Shown: positions 26,011 to 36,174, counted from the first letter of the stretch. The stretch is DNA of 64,000 bases from Caldicellulosiruptor obsidiansis OB47 (GCF_000145215.1 NC_014392.1:186001-250000), one strand, 5' to 3'. Numbers and translations: made by a program. Notes: generated by a model from the letters alone, not told the origin.

Positions 26011-28756
26011 ATTTGATATTCCTGATGAGGCAAAAAGTAAACCTAGGGGACAGCTTGTTATAGAAATTGCAGGTCAGAATTCTACCTATGATGGCTTGAT
26101 ACTTATAGATAACGTAAGGATTAAATGCATATCTCAAAATTCAGAACAAGGTGCTTCTCAAAATCCAGAACAAGAACAGACAGTTATTTCGAAAGAAGAT
26201 GTTGTATTCGATTTTGAAGATCCAGAAAAAGGCACAATGGGCTGGCAAAATGGATGGGGATCTGCTCTTGAAGGGCAGCCGCAACCACAGAGGACAGAAG
26301 ACTTAAAAATTTCTGGAAACAGCGGTTCACTGAAGATATTCCCGAATTATAAGATTGGGACTGATTGGACATGGGAAGAAGCTGCTGTGCAGGTGTGGAT
26401 ATATGGGCAGCAAGATACCAAGTTTGATCTAACTGGATATAAATATGTGGAATACGATGTCTATATTCCAGATCCTACCCAGTGGCTGGACGGAGGAAAA
26501 ATAACTATTGGTTCTGCATTTAATTCGGATTGGTTTGAAATTAAAACAGTTGGTTATATGATAGAAGACATCAAATCATATCCTATTGTAACTATAAACG
26601 GGAAAAGATATACTGTTATTCATCGTTCAGATGCTTTCAATGGGAATAATTTGGGACGGAATCATGGACAATTAGTGATAAGAATTGCTTGTCAAAATGC
26701 TATTTATAAAGGCCCAATATATTTGGACAATATTTCAATCAGACAAAATCCAACAGCCTATGTTCCACCTACAAGTGAAGGATATGATAATCCTGCATCT
26801 CAAACATCTTGCAGTACAAGCAATACAAGTAGCAGTACAATAATTTACTGGCAATGGGTTGCACCAACTGTTACTCAACAGTCTAATCAAGAAAATAACA
26901 CCAACATTGTTTTTGACTTTTCAAAACAAGATGATCTGATGGGCTTTAAAGAGCCTTGGAGTGGTGCACTGAAATCTGCAAAAAATTTGAGATGGTCAAA
27001 TGACATTTCAGAAAATGGCCTTGATGGAGCTATTAAATTAGATGCTGCTTTTGATCCTAATAATGGATGGCATGATTTTAATGTTGGTAAATGGTTAGGA
27101 CCAACTGAAGGAAGTCCAGTGGATCTCAAAAATTTCGAGCAGTTAGAATTCGATGTAATTGTTGATAAACTTCTCTTTGAAAAATCAGCAGGTGGAATTG
27201 CTATTAAAGCAGCGCTGAACGGGGACCCAGGTGGTTGGGCAGATATTGATGAGGAGTTTAATATCACAAAAGATACCACCTCTTCTTCAAAAGTTGTTTT
27301 GAGTAGCTTTAAAATTAAGGACAAGGAATATACAAAAATTCATGTTACGTTCAAACTAAAAGAGAGCTTAAAAACCAATACCAGAGGGCAACTGGTAATA
27401 CAAATAGCCGGTCAAAATTCAAATTACACTGGTCCAATTTATATTGACAATGTAATTTTAGTTGTTTCAGGCGGCAAGATTAGTACATCAACTCAGCAAA
27501 ATGAAACACAGCAAGCATCTGATCAAAAAACTGCAACTGAACAAAAGTCGACAGTTTCCAGTAGTCAACCAGTTTCGGTCAATAAAAATGATAAAGTGTT
27601 TGATTTTTCTAATAAAAACGATTTGATGGGTTTCAAAGAACCATGGAGTGGTGCTCTGAAAGCAGCAAAAAGTATAGGCTGGTCGTCAGATGTGTCTACA
27701 GATGGTAAAAACGGCGCTTTAAAATTAGATGTGAAATTTGATCCTAACAATGGTTGGCATGATACTAATATTGGTGTTTGGCTTGGAACAAAAGAAGGTG
27801 AGGTCTTTGATTTTTCACCCTATAAGGTTGTACAATTTGAGATGTATTTGCCAAAGGCATTGTTTGAAAAGGCAAGTGGAAGTTTGGCTGTTAAAGTTGC
27901 TTTAAATGGAGAACCTGGTGGTTGGGCTGATGTAGGGGAAGTATTTGGAATAGATAAGAATAAGCAAAATGATGATGTAGTTACTTTGACGACTGTTAAA
28001 GTTGGAGCAAATGAGTACGTGAAGGTTTTGGTTAATTTTACCATCAAACAAGAGCTTAGAAATAACAAACGTGGGCAAATTATTTTGCAAATAGCTGGAC
28101 AGAATTCTAACTATGAGGGACCGATTTATATAGATAATTTTAAATTGATTAGCGATAGTAAACCAAATACACAAGACACAGGTATACCGCAACCTAAAAC
28201 CCCAGTTGAATTTAAGGATATCTCTAAACACTGGGCGAAAAACGAGATTTTGTTTGTTTCATCGCTTTCAAATGTATTTAGAACTACAGAAATGTTTGAA
28301 CCAGACAAAAAGATACGACGTTCAGAGATGATTGATTGGCTTGTAAATTGTTTAGGTATAAATGGTAGTATAAGTGATGTAAGATTTAATGATGTAAGTA
28401 AGCTGAGCAAATATTATAATAGTATTGCTATTGCTTATAACAAAGGATTGATAAAAGGTGATGGGAAAGGGAATATAAAACCAAACGATGCTATGACCCG
28501 TGAACAGGTGATAGTTGTTTTAATAAGGACAATAGAATTGTTGAAAGGTAAAATTAATATTAATGAAAATAAAATTGCACAATTTCAAGATGCAAATTTG
28601 GTGTCTGAGTGGGCAAAAGAAAGCTTTGAAAAAGCATTACAAATTGGTTTGATTTCAGGGTACAGAGATAATACTATAAGGCCGCAGAATGCATGCTCAA
28701 GAGCAGAAGCGGCAGCTTTAATTTACCGGGTGTACAATTACATTTTGCAAAAATAA
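26011..28756 (+). pseudogene. SLH-anchored CBM27 protein, 3' fragment
   Basis: The frame continues from the IS edge (FDIPDEA, RGQLVIEIAGQNSTYDG); the first internal ATG is at 26096. In restored numbering, CBM27-like modules begin near residues 237, 472 and 700. The last two are close copies sharing LMGFKEPWSGALK and FDPNNGWHD. From about residue 905 three SLH repeats follow (FKDISKHWAKNEI, IAYNKGLIKGDGKGNIKPND, AGCC-type end YRDNTIRPQNACSRAEA). The intact protein would hold mannan at the S-layer. Ser/Thr/Gln-rich linkers separate the modules. It has no signal peptide in its present form. Confidence 0.85.
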
Positions 28757-28766
28757 ATAGAACCCA

Positions 28767-28800
28767 AGAGCAGGCTTTATTTAAAAGCCTGCTCTGTTCT
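28767..28800 (+). terminator. Terminator after the SLH gene
   Basis: AGAGCAGGCTT (28767-28777) pairs with AAGCCTGCTCT (28785-28795), an 11-base stem with a 7-base loop, flanked by AGAAC/GTTCT. The T-tract is weak. Confidence 0.65.
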
Positions 28801-28860
28801 ATAATAACCTAAATGTGTGCATGTTTCGACAATAAGTTAATAAAATTAATGTAAAAAATA

Positions 28861-28912
28861 TTGACAATTTTAATTTGCTATTGTAAAATTTAAATAAGCA
28901 ATGAAGCAAATT
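28861..28912 (+). promoter_or_regulatory. lacI-type gene promoter with possible operator
   Basis: TTGACA (28861-28866), 17 bases, TAAAAT (28884-28889). AATTTGCT (28872-28879) and AGCAAATT (28905-28912) form an inverted repeat straddling the -10, a plausible autoregulatory site. A TTCGACA heptamer lies upstream at 28825-28831. Confidence 0.55.
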
Positions 28913-28949
28913 AGAACTTTTAAAATCATAATTGTAGTAGGGGATAGGA

Positions 28950-29969
28950 ATGAAGAGAGTAACAATCACCGATATTGCAAGAAGTCTCAACATTTCGAGA
29001 AATACCGTGTCTAAGGTTTTGAATGGCAGCAGCACTGTTTCAGAAGAGACGACTATAAAGGTCATCAAAAAGGCAATTGAGCTGGGGTATCCCAAGATAA
29101 AGCCAGAGTTAATTGAAAAAGTAAGGTCGGCAAGAGAAAACAAAAAAGTAGCTATTTTGATAAAGGCTGCTCTTTCTGAATTCTGGATTGACATTATAAA
29201 CGGCATTTCGAACGAGCTTGGAAAGTATGGTTATAGCCTATTTTACAATTACATAAGTGATGAAGATGAAAAAAATTTGGTAATACCTTTGAACATAGCA
29301 AATCATGAGGTGGATGGGCTTATTGTGCTCAGCGTGTTTGAAGATGAGTATATGAACAGAATAAAGGAGTATAAACTTCCAACTGTCTATTATGACGCAC
29401 CTTTGAATGCTGATCTTGAAGATTTGCAGGGTGATGTCATCTTTACAGAGTGTGAGGCAAGTGTTTACAAGCTCACAAAGATTTTAATTGAAAAGGGACT
29501 CACTCCAATTGGATTTATCGGAGATACCAACTACTGCAAATCTATTTATGAAAGATGGCTTGGCTTTGAAAAGGCTCTAAAAGACAGTGGTTTGGATGTA
29601 CAAAAGGAATATTGTATAACAGAACATGTGCCTTTCAGGTACTATGTTCAGGAAGAGATTGATATGGGCTTGGAGAAAATGAAAAAGTACCCCCGTGCTT
29701 TTGTATGTGCAAATGATGACATTGCCATTTTTGCTATGAGGTACTTAAAAGAAAAGGGATACAAAATACCCCAAGATATAGCTATTGTAGGTTTTGACAA
29801 TTTAAAGAGGTCTGTGCTGGTAGACCCCCCGCTGACAACAGTTAACATAGATAAAGAAGCAGTTGGAAGAAGGCTTGCGCAAGCCATTGTAAGAAGAATA
29901 GAAAATAATACCCCCATTTTTGAGACAGTGAGATTATCAACTCAAATTATAATAAGAGGCTCGTGCTAA
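28950..29969 (+). CDS. LacI-family transcriptional regulator
   Basis: 339 residues. The N-terminal LacI helix-turn-helix with hinge helix is clear (TITDIARSLNISRNTVSKVLNGSS). The rest is a periplasmic-binding-protein-like sensor domain (VDGLIVLSVFEDEYM, PRAFVCANDDIAIFAMRYL, IAIVGFDNL, PLTTVNIDKEAVGRRLA). It lies 49 bases before the first sugar-binding protein of the mannan locus, so it probably senses a manno-oligosaccharide and controls that operon and itself (inference). Confidence 0.9.
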   Translation: MKRVTITDIARSLNISRNTVSKVLNGSSTVSEETTIKVIKKAIELGYPKIKPELIEKVRSARENKKVAILIKAALSEFWIDIINGISNELGKYGYSLFYNYISDEDEKNLVIPLNIANHEVDGLIVLSVFEDEYMNRIKEYKLPTVYYDAPLNADLEDLQGDVIFTECEASVYKLTKILIEKGLTPIGFIGDTNYCKSIYERWLGFEKALKDSGLDVQKEYCITEHVPFRYYVQEEIDMGLEKMKKYPRAFVCANDDIAIFAMRYLKEKGYKIPQDIAIVGFDNLKRSVLVDPPLTTVNIDKEAVGRRLAQAIVRRIENNTPIFETVRLSTQIIIRGSC

Positions 29970-30018
29970 GGTCAACGTCAATTGTATCCAAAAAGGCAGC
30001 AGAAAAGAGGTGTACAAA

Positions 30019-32889
30019 GTGGTTAGTCTTAATGGTAAATTTTTAACAAAAAAACAAATGTTTGCAAGGTTGTTGGTTGTATTTGTTATTCAAATTCTAT
30101 TTTTGTGGGCTGTGGCTTTTTCACAGCAGGGAAAGGTTTTGTCTCTTCAGCAGTATCTCAATAAGTATAAGGATGTACCAAAGCCAAAGCGCACTATTAT
30201 TATTCCGGCAATTAGCTTTAGTAGCTATGGAGAAACAACGGTAAAAAAGAAAATAGAACTGGCAGGTCAAAAGGATGTTCTTGCTTGGGAGAAGGAAGGC
30301 GGATATGTTGAGTGGAAGGTAGATATTCCGGAAAGCGGTCTTTATAACATGGCAATGTTATATTTACCGCTTCCGGGCAAGGGTCTTGGCATTGAGCTTT
30401 CTGTTCTGATTGACGGCGAGTTTCCGTTTGACCAGGCGCAGAAGATTACATTCCCAAGAGTTTGGAAGGACACAACAGGTATCAGGAAAGATAAAAAAGA
30501 CAATGACCTGCGCCCCAAGACAGATGAGTATCCAATCTGGCAGGAAGAAGATTTTAAGGATACAGAGGGGTTTTATAATAGAGCGTATTACTTTTACTTT
30601 GAAAAAGGTGAGCACACTATAAGACTTGTGAATATAAGAGAACCATTTGCAATAAAGTACATAAAGATTTATAACAAAGACGAAGTTCCAAACTATTCAG
30701 AGGTTTCAAAGAACTACTCAAGCTTGCCAAAAGCAAAAGATATTCTTGTCAAATTCCAGGCAGAAAAGACATATCTCAAATCAGACCCAATTTTGTATCC
30801 GATGTATGATAGAACCGACCCTGCAACAGAGCCGTTCCATGTGTCAAAAATAAGACTAAACACGCTGGGTCAGTGGAACTGGAAATATCCTGGCATGTGG
30901 GCAAGCTGGAAGTTTGAGGTACCACAAGACGGTCTTTACAAGATTGTGATAAAGGCAAGACAGAATTTCCAGAGGGGAATGTCCACGCACAGGATTTTGT
31001 ACATCGACGGCAAGATTCCTTTCAAAGAAGCCCAGGATATAGAGTTTCCGTACAGTATAAGATGGTATATGAAAGTAGTAGGCAGCAAAGATAAGCCTTA
31101 TCTTGTGTATCTCACAAAAGGTGAGCATGAACTAAAGCTTGAGGCAACACTTGGTGAGCTTTCACCCATACTTACAGAAGTTGAGGAGCTGACAGTGCAG
31201 CTTAACAACTTGTATAGAAAGATAATAATGATAACAGGCAGAGACCCTGACCTTTACAGAGACTATAACTTGGATGAGCAGATACCTGATTTGATTGACA
31301 GTTTAAATTCAATCAGAAAAGGGCTTTTAAAACAGGCTCAGGACTTTGAAAAGTACACAGGTCAAAAAGGTGGAGAAGCAGAGCTTTTGAAAAGAGTTGC
31401 AGAGCAGCTGAAAAGCATGGCGCAGGAGCCAGAAACAATTCCGGCAAGAATAAAAAATCTTAGAGATAGTTTGAGTGGTCTTTCATCCTGGCTTGTGTAC
31501 AGGAAAGAACAGCCGCTTGAGATTGACTATATACTTGTAGCATCACCGGATGCCAAGATCCCGTCGCCAACAGCTAATTTCTTTCAAAAGATTGTAAAGG
31601 AGATAAAAGCGTTTTTGTATTCGTTTGTTGAGGACTACACAAACGTGGGTGAGACTTATCAGGGTCAAAAGGTAATAAAGGTATGGGTAGGCGGTGGCCG
31701 CGACCAGGCACAGATTATTCGAGACTTGATAAACGACTCATTTACGCCAAGAACAAACATAAAAGTAAATGTGAGTTTGGTTCAAACTGGTGTAATAGAA
31801 GCTATTTTAGCTGGTAAAGGTCCTGATATTGTGCTGACAGTGTCAAGAGGCCAGCCTGTGAACTTGGCGGCAAGAGGAGCTTTGGTTGACCTTTCAAAGT
31901 TTAAGGACTTTGATGAGGTTAAAAAGAGGTTTAACCTGACAGCGCTAAAGCCTTACGAGTACAATGGAGGCTGCTTTGCGCTTCCTGTGACCCAAGACTT
32001 TTACATGATGTTTTACAGGAAGGATATATTTGATGAGCTTAACATAAAACCGCCACAGACATGGGATGAGATGTACGCAGTCATTGCAAAGCTTCAAAGA
32101 TACAACTTAGAGGTTGGCCTTCCATATCAGAGAATTGATGCCCAGGAAGCGATTGATGCAGGGCTTGGAACAAGAAATTTGTTCCCTACGCTTTTGCTTC
32201 AGCTGGGAGGAAGTTTTTACAACAAAGAAAAGACAAGATCAATGCTTGATAGCAGTCAAGCTGTTGCAGCATTTAAACAGTGGACAGATTTTTACACAAA
32301 ATATGGGCTTGAGCTCATATACGACTTTTACAACAGGTTCAGGACAGGTGAGATGCCGCTTGGAATAGCACCGTACACAACATACAATCTTTTGGCAACC
32401 GCTGCGCCGGAAATCAGAAACCAGTGGGAGATGGTGCCAATTCCAGGCATCAAAAGACCTGATGGGACAATTGACAGGTCAACTGCAGCGTCAGGTACAG
32501 CCACGATAATTTTGAGCAGGGCAAAGAACAAGCAAGCTTGCTGGGAGTTTTTGAAATGGTGGACATCTGATGAGGTTCAGACACAGTTTGGAAAAGAACT
32601 TGAGATGCTCATGGGCACTGCTGCAAGGTACAATACAGCAAATATAAATGCTTTTCAGAAACTTCCCTGGAGTAAGAAAGAGATGCAAAATTTGATGGAA
32701 CAGTGGAAATATGTAAAAGAGATTGAAGAAATTCCGGGAAGCTATTATGTGATAAGAAGCTTGGATAGTGCGTTCTCAGCAGTTATTTATGATGGTATGA
32801 ACCCGAGAGAGAGTTTGTGGAGATACACAAAGGATATAAACGACGAGCTTGAGAGAAAGAGAAAAGAACTTGCTATGTACAACAAATAA
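30019..32889 (+). CDS. ABC sugar-binding protein fused to N-terminal beta-sandwich modules
   Basis: 956 residues from GTG 30019, chosen because AAAGAGG lies 8 bases upstream; GTG 30010 overlaps that site. One hydrophobic segment (about residues 14-35) serves as signal or anchor, with no lipobox. Two related beta-rich modules follow at about 70-230 and 250-400 (GGYVEWKVDIPESGLYN and WASWKFEVPQDGLYK, each with an IDG-K/E-FPF hairpin), similar to CBM6/35-type domains. A helical linker precedes a family 1 solute-binding domain from about 540 to the end (GKGPDIVLTVSRG, QDFYMMFYRKDIFDEL). It is twice the usual length. First gene of the importer. Confidence 0.85.
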   Translation: MVSLNGKFLTKKQMFARLLVVFVIQILFLWAVAFSQQGKVLSLQQYLNKYKDVPKPKRTIIIPAISFSSYGETTVKKKIELAGQKDVLAWEKEGGYVEWKVDIPESGLYNMAMLYLPLPGKGLGIELSVLIDGEFPFDQAQKITFPRVWKDTTGIRKDKKDNDLRPKTDEYPIWQEEDFKDTEGFYNRAYYFYFEKGEHTIRLVNIREPFAIKYIKIYNKDEVPNYSEVSKNYSSLPKAKDILVKFQAEKTYLKSDPILYPMYDRTDPATEPFHVSKIRLNTLGQWNWKYPGMWASWKFEVPQDGLYKIVIKARQNFQRGMSTHRILYIDGKIPFKEAQDIEFPYSIRWYMKVVGSKDKPYLVYLTKGEHELKLEATLGELSPILTEVEELTVQLNNLYRKIIMITGRDPDLYRDYNLDEQIPDLIDSLNSIRKGLLKQAQDFEKYTGQKGGEAELLKRVAEQLKSMAQEPETIPARIKNLRDSLSGLSSWLVYRKEQPLEIDYILVASPDAKIPSPTANFFQKIVKEIKAFLYSFVEDYTNVGETYQGQKVIKVWVGGGRDQAQIIRDLINDSFTPRTNIKVNVSLVQTGVIEAILAGKGPDIVLTVSRGQPVNLAARGALVDLSKFKDFDEVKKRFNLTALKPYEYNGGCFALPVTQDFYMMFYRKDIFDELNIKPPQTWDEMYAVIAKLQRYNLEVGLPYQRIDAQEAIDAGLGTRNLFPTLLLQLGGSFYNKEKTRSMLDSSQAVAAFKQWTDFYTKYGLELIYDFYNRFRTGEMPLGIAPYTTYNLLATAAPEIRNQWEMVPIPGIKRPDGTIDRSTAASGTATIILSRAKNKQACWEFLKWWTSDEVQTQFGKELEMLMGTAARYNTANINAFQKLPWSKKEMQNLMEQWKYVKEIEEIPGSYYVIRSLDSAFSAVIYDGMNPRESLWRYTKDINDELERKRKELAMYNK

Positions 32890-32917
32890 AATTCACTTTT
32901 AAGCGAGGTATTGGGAA

Positions 32918-33811
32918 ATGGGCTTGATTGAAGATATAAAGAAAAATAAAGCAAGTTATCTCATGATAGCACCGTATATGCTTCTTTTTACTATATTTAC
33001 TTTAATACCAGTTATAAGCTCAATATTTTTAAGTTTTACAAACTACAACATGCTTCAGCCACCCAAATGGGTTGGCTGGGCAAACTACATAAGATTGTTT
33101 TTAGCAGACAAGATATTCATAAAGGTTTTAAGAAACACATTCATATTTGCTTTTTTGACAGGACCTTTAAGTTACTTTATGTCTTTTTTCTTAGCGTGGT
33201 TTATAAGCGAGTTTAATCCTAAGATAAGAGCAATTCTGACACTCATATTTTACTCACCTTCGCTTGCTGGCAATGTATTTTTCATCTGGGCATTTATATT
33301 CAGCGGAGATGCGTATGGTCTTATAAACGGCTGGCTTATGAGGCTTGGGATTTTGAAAGAGCCAATCAACTGGCTTCAAGACCCAAATTATGTTCTGTGG
33401 GTGATTATCATTGTTCAGCTTTGGCTTTCGCTTGGAGCAGGTTTTTTGGCTTTCGTTGCTGGGTTTCAAAATCTTGACAAGGAACTCTTCGAAGCTGGTG
33501 CGATAGATGGTATAAAAAATAGATTTCAAGAGCTGTTTTACATCACAATTCCACAAATGGCACCACAACTGATGTTTGGTGCTGTCATGCAGATTGGTGC
33601 GTCGTTTGGTGTTAGCACAGTTGTAATAGCCCTTGGAGGTCTTCCAACCAGACAGTACAGTGCTGACACTGTTGTGACATACCTTATTGACTATGGAACT
33701 GTCAGGTTTGAGATGGGCTATGCATCGGCAATTGCTGTTGTGCTCTTTATTGCGATGCTTATTACCAACAAAGTAATTGCAGCTATACTGAAGAGATATT
33801 CCACAGAATAA
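32918..33811 (+). CDS. ABC sugar permease (MalF/UgpA-like)
   Basis: 297 residues with six membrane helices and the cytoplasmic EAA loop FEAGAIDGIKNRFQELFYITIP that contacts the ATPase. It is a CUT1-type sugar permease, pairing with the adjacent MalG-like permease, which is interrupted by an IS. No ATPase is encoded in the locus, so a shared MsmK-type ATPase elsewhere is expected. Confidence 0.92.
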   Translation: MGLIEDIKKNKASYLMIAPYMLLFTIFTLIPVISSIFLSFTNYNMLQPPKWVGWANYIRLFLADKIFIKVLRNTFIFAFLTGPLSYFMSFFLAWFISEFNPKIRAILTLIFYSPSLAGNVFFIWAFIFSGDAYGLINGWLMRLGILKEPINWLQDPNYVLWVIIIVQLWLSLGAGFLAFVAGFQNLDKELFEAGAIDGIKNRFQELFYITIPQMAPQLMFGAVMQIGASFGVSTVVIALGGLPTRQYSADTVVTYLIDYGTVRFEMGYASAIAVVLFIAMLITNKVIAAILKRYSTE

Positions 33812-33860
33812 AAAGTTATTTTAATCATAATTTTGCGAAAGTGTAGGTGAAATATAAAAA

Positions 33861-34310
33861 ATGGCTAAGCTCAATGCACCTTCTCATAAAAAAATTAACA
33901 GAAGCGTTTATGGAAATGCAGTGATATTTGTAATTCTGTTCATCCTTGGGATGTTTACTGCTCTTCCGCTGTGGTACACGTTGGTATCAGCATTCAAACC
34001 GTTTGACGAGATATTCATATTTCCACCCAGACTCTATGTCAGAAGACCAACACTTGACAACTTTATTTTGATGTTTCAGCTTGCAACAAACATGTGGGTG
34101 CCGTTTTCAAGATATCTTTTCAATAGTTTGTTCATTTGTGTTGTAGGAACAGTTGGGCATATACTCATTGCATCGCTGGCAGCTTATCCTTTGGCTAAAC
34201 ACAGTTTTGCTGCCAAAAAAGCAATAAATGAGATAATTGTGCTTGCCCTGCTTTTCACACCGCAGGTAACATACATTCCACTTTACATTGTAATGTCAAG
34301 ACTTCACCTC
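33861..34310 (+). pseudogene. ABC sugar permease (MalG-like), 5' half, interrupted by IS110 element
   Basis: Codes for the first half of a CUT1 permease (TALPLWYTLVSAFKPFDEIF, LIASLAAYPLAK, YIPLYIVMSRLHL). At 34308 the IS110 element begins, and the ORF then runs to 34430 through IS sequence. The remainder of the gene starts at 36301. Removing 34308-36300 restores a continuous 288-residue permease, the normal length. The EAA loop is in the 3' half, so this half alone is non-functional. Confidence 0.88.
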
Positions 34311-34474
34311 TCTCAATATACCTTTGATTTTCTCAAAATATCTTTCGTTTTCTTCAAATTTCGTAGTTATAAAAATTTATTTAGTGCTTGTTATTTCTAT
34401 TATTGCTTTATTCTACCACATGAAGATTAGATTCAACCTGCTTTTTGTATTAATTTAGATATTATACCATATTG

Positions 34475-34680
34475 CGGCGGGTATCCGTCCACAATAACCA
34501 TGGTGTTTACCCTCTCATGTCTCTCAGGGTCTTTCTTACCTTGCCCTCAATTCCCTCGTCCCATCTACCATGGCGTGGATGTCGGTTATGCTCGTATGCA
34601 GGGTCTTCGCCCTTATGGTGATTGTACTCCGACTAACCCGCTCTCATTTTCCAATCGTCCTATAAAAATTCATTTAATTT
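34475..34680 (-). ncRNA. Candidate IS110 bridge/seek RNA region
   Basis: Part of the 575-base non-coding flank downstream of the transposase. This block is visibly richer in G+C than the surrounding DNA and lacks a credible ORF. It contains a bulged hairpin (CCATATTG pairing with CAATAACCATGG around 34468-34506) and further pairable segments. IS110/IS1111 elements are known to encode a guide RNA in a non-coding end; in IS1111 types it is downstream of the transposase, as here. The exact ends and strand are inferred, not seen. Confidence 0.4.
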
Positions 34681-34882
34681 AATCTAATTCTTCTTCCCTT
34701 CTATTCTTAACCTTAACATACTTTCTATGATTTGAATCCCTAATAAAAGGGGCGCTTTGCTACTCGACATGTCTTAACTCTTCTCGCAAAGCTAAGAAAC
34801 TTTTACCCCCTCAAGATGTGTATTCTGCTAATCTTTCGCTCCTACTTTAAACTAAAATTTCTTAACTTATTTTTTATTTCTT

Positions 34883-36169
34883 TTACGCTGTTGTTGCTAA
34901 AGCCTCTCTCTTTATATCGCTCAACATCTTGTTCCCATCATATTTTATCCCTTTTTTTAAAATCGCGTAAAATATCCTTATCAACTTACAGCAAAGCGCT
35001 ATCAGTGATTGCTTCTTCTTCAATGGATTGTTCTGCCGCATAGTGTAATACATATGCAACTTCTTAAATTCTTCATTCTTTGCTACTATTGTAATCATAG
35101 CCTTAAATAAACTACTTCGAAGCCTCCCACGCCCTCTTTTGCTTATACACGTCTGTCCCTTATGCTTGCCAGAACTATTCTCAACTATATTCAGTCCCGC
35201 TAATTTCTGTATCTGCTTAGCATCTTCATATCTCATTATATCCCCAACCTCAGATATAAAACCAACTGCTGTCTTTACTCCAACACCTTTTATCTCAAGC
35301 AGCTTTTCTCCATTCGGAACATCTTTCAAAAGTTTTGCCATTTCATCTTCTATTCCTTCCAGCTGCTTTCTTAAAAGCTCATATTCTTCAAGCAAATATC
35401 TCATCTCTTGCCTTGCCAGCTTCCTACCTTCTTTCTTACCTATACTCCTTTTAGCAGCTTCCACTAATTCCATAGCCCTTTTGCGACTTATCGCTCGCTT
35501 GTCTACTTTGTCACGCCAACATTCTATAATCCCTTCCACTCCCTTTTCTACTACATCACAAGGCAATGGCATCTCTTTTAAAGTCAGTAGCGCTACCTTG
35601 CCTTCCCAATCAGAAAATACTTCTAAAAACTCTGGAAAATAGATATCCAGCCAGTTGATTATTTGATTTTTTAAAACACTCAAGCGCTTTTGTAGCCTTT
35701 CATATATGTTCATCGCTACTCTCATCTCAGCATATATACCCGCGGGTATATTTGGCTCTGTATATCTTCCATCCTTCACAAGCATCGCTATTGTTTTCGG
35801 ATCCTTTATATCGCTCTTTGTTGGTGTATTATCATCGAGTTCTTTGCTCCTTTTTACGTGAAAAGGATTCACTAAAACCACTTTTATGCCATTCTCTCTT
35901 AAGTACTGCTCAAAGCACAGCCAGTAATGCCCTGTAGGCTCTATCCCTACTATCACGTTCTCTTTGCCATGGGCTTTCATTATCTTATTTGCCCAATCCA
36001 AAAATTTTCCCATACCTTCTTTTCTATTCTCAAACTCTATTCTCTTGCCAAGCTCCACTCCTCTAAAATCAAATGCTCTGCCAACATGTATCTCCTTTGC
36101 TATGTCTACTCCTACAACTAAAGTTTTCTCTGTCACTTGTAATATCTTCTCATTTTGTGTATACTTCAA
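34883..36169 (-). CDS. IS110-family transposase (DEDD / Transposase_20)
   Basis: 428 residues from a TTG at 36169, 8 bases from AAAGGAGG; the second copy at 63228 uses the same TTG. The N-terminal RuvC-like DEDD domain has VVGVDIAKEIHVG, VIVGIEPTGHYW and PTKSDIKDPKTIA. A long coiled helix follows, and then the C-terminal Transposase_20 domain with LLEIKGVGVKTAVGFISEVG and SSGKHKGQTCISKRGRGRLR, which holds the catalytic serine region. No frameshift is seen. It recombines the element through an RNA-guided mechanism in characterised relatives. Confidence 0.93.
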   Translation of the reverse strand: MKYTQNEKILQVTEKTLVVGVDIAKEIHVGRAFDFRGVELGKRIEFENRKEGMGKFLDWANKIMKAHGKENVIVGIEPTGHYWLCFEQYLRENGIKVVLVNPFHVKRSKELDDNTPTKSDIKDPKTIAMLVKDGRYTEPNIPAGIYAEMRVAMNIYERLQKRLSVLKNQIINWLDIYFPEFLEVFSDWEGKVALLTLKEMPLPCDVVEKGVEGIIECWRDKVDKRAISRKRAMELVEAAKRSIGKKEGRKLARQEMRYLLEEYELLRKQLEGIEDEMAKLLKDVPNGEKLLEIKGVGVKTAVGFISEVGDIMRYEDAKQIQKLAGLNIVENSSGKHKGQTCISKRGRGRLRSSLFKAMITIVAKNEEFKKLHMYYTMRQNNPLKKKQSLIALCCKLIRIFYAILKKGIKYDGNKMLSDIKREALATTA

Positions 36170-36174
36170 AGAGG

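Noticed and set aside
26887-28410. Several 60-145 codon antisense frames in the CBM/SLH gene
   Set aside because: They mirror the repeated modules on the opposite strand and have no ribosome sites or family features.
34500-34682. 60-codon frame in the IS110 non-coding flank
   Set aside because: Proline- and cysteine-rich composition without ribosome site; the region is more likely structural RNA.
35139-35642. 167-codon plus-strand frame within the IS110 transposase
   Set aside because: Serine/proline-rich antisense shadow of a well-conserved transposase.
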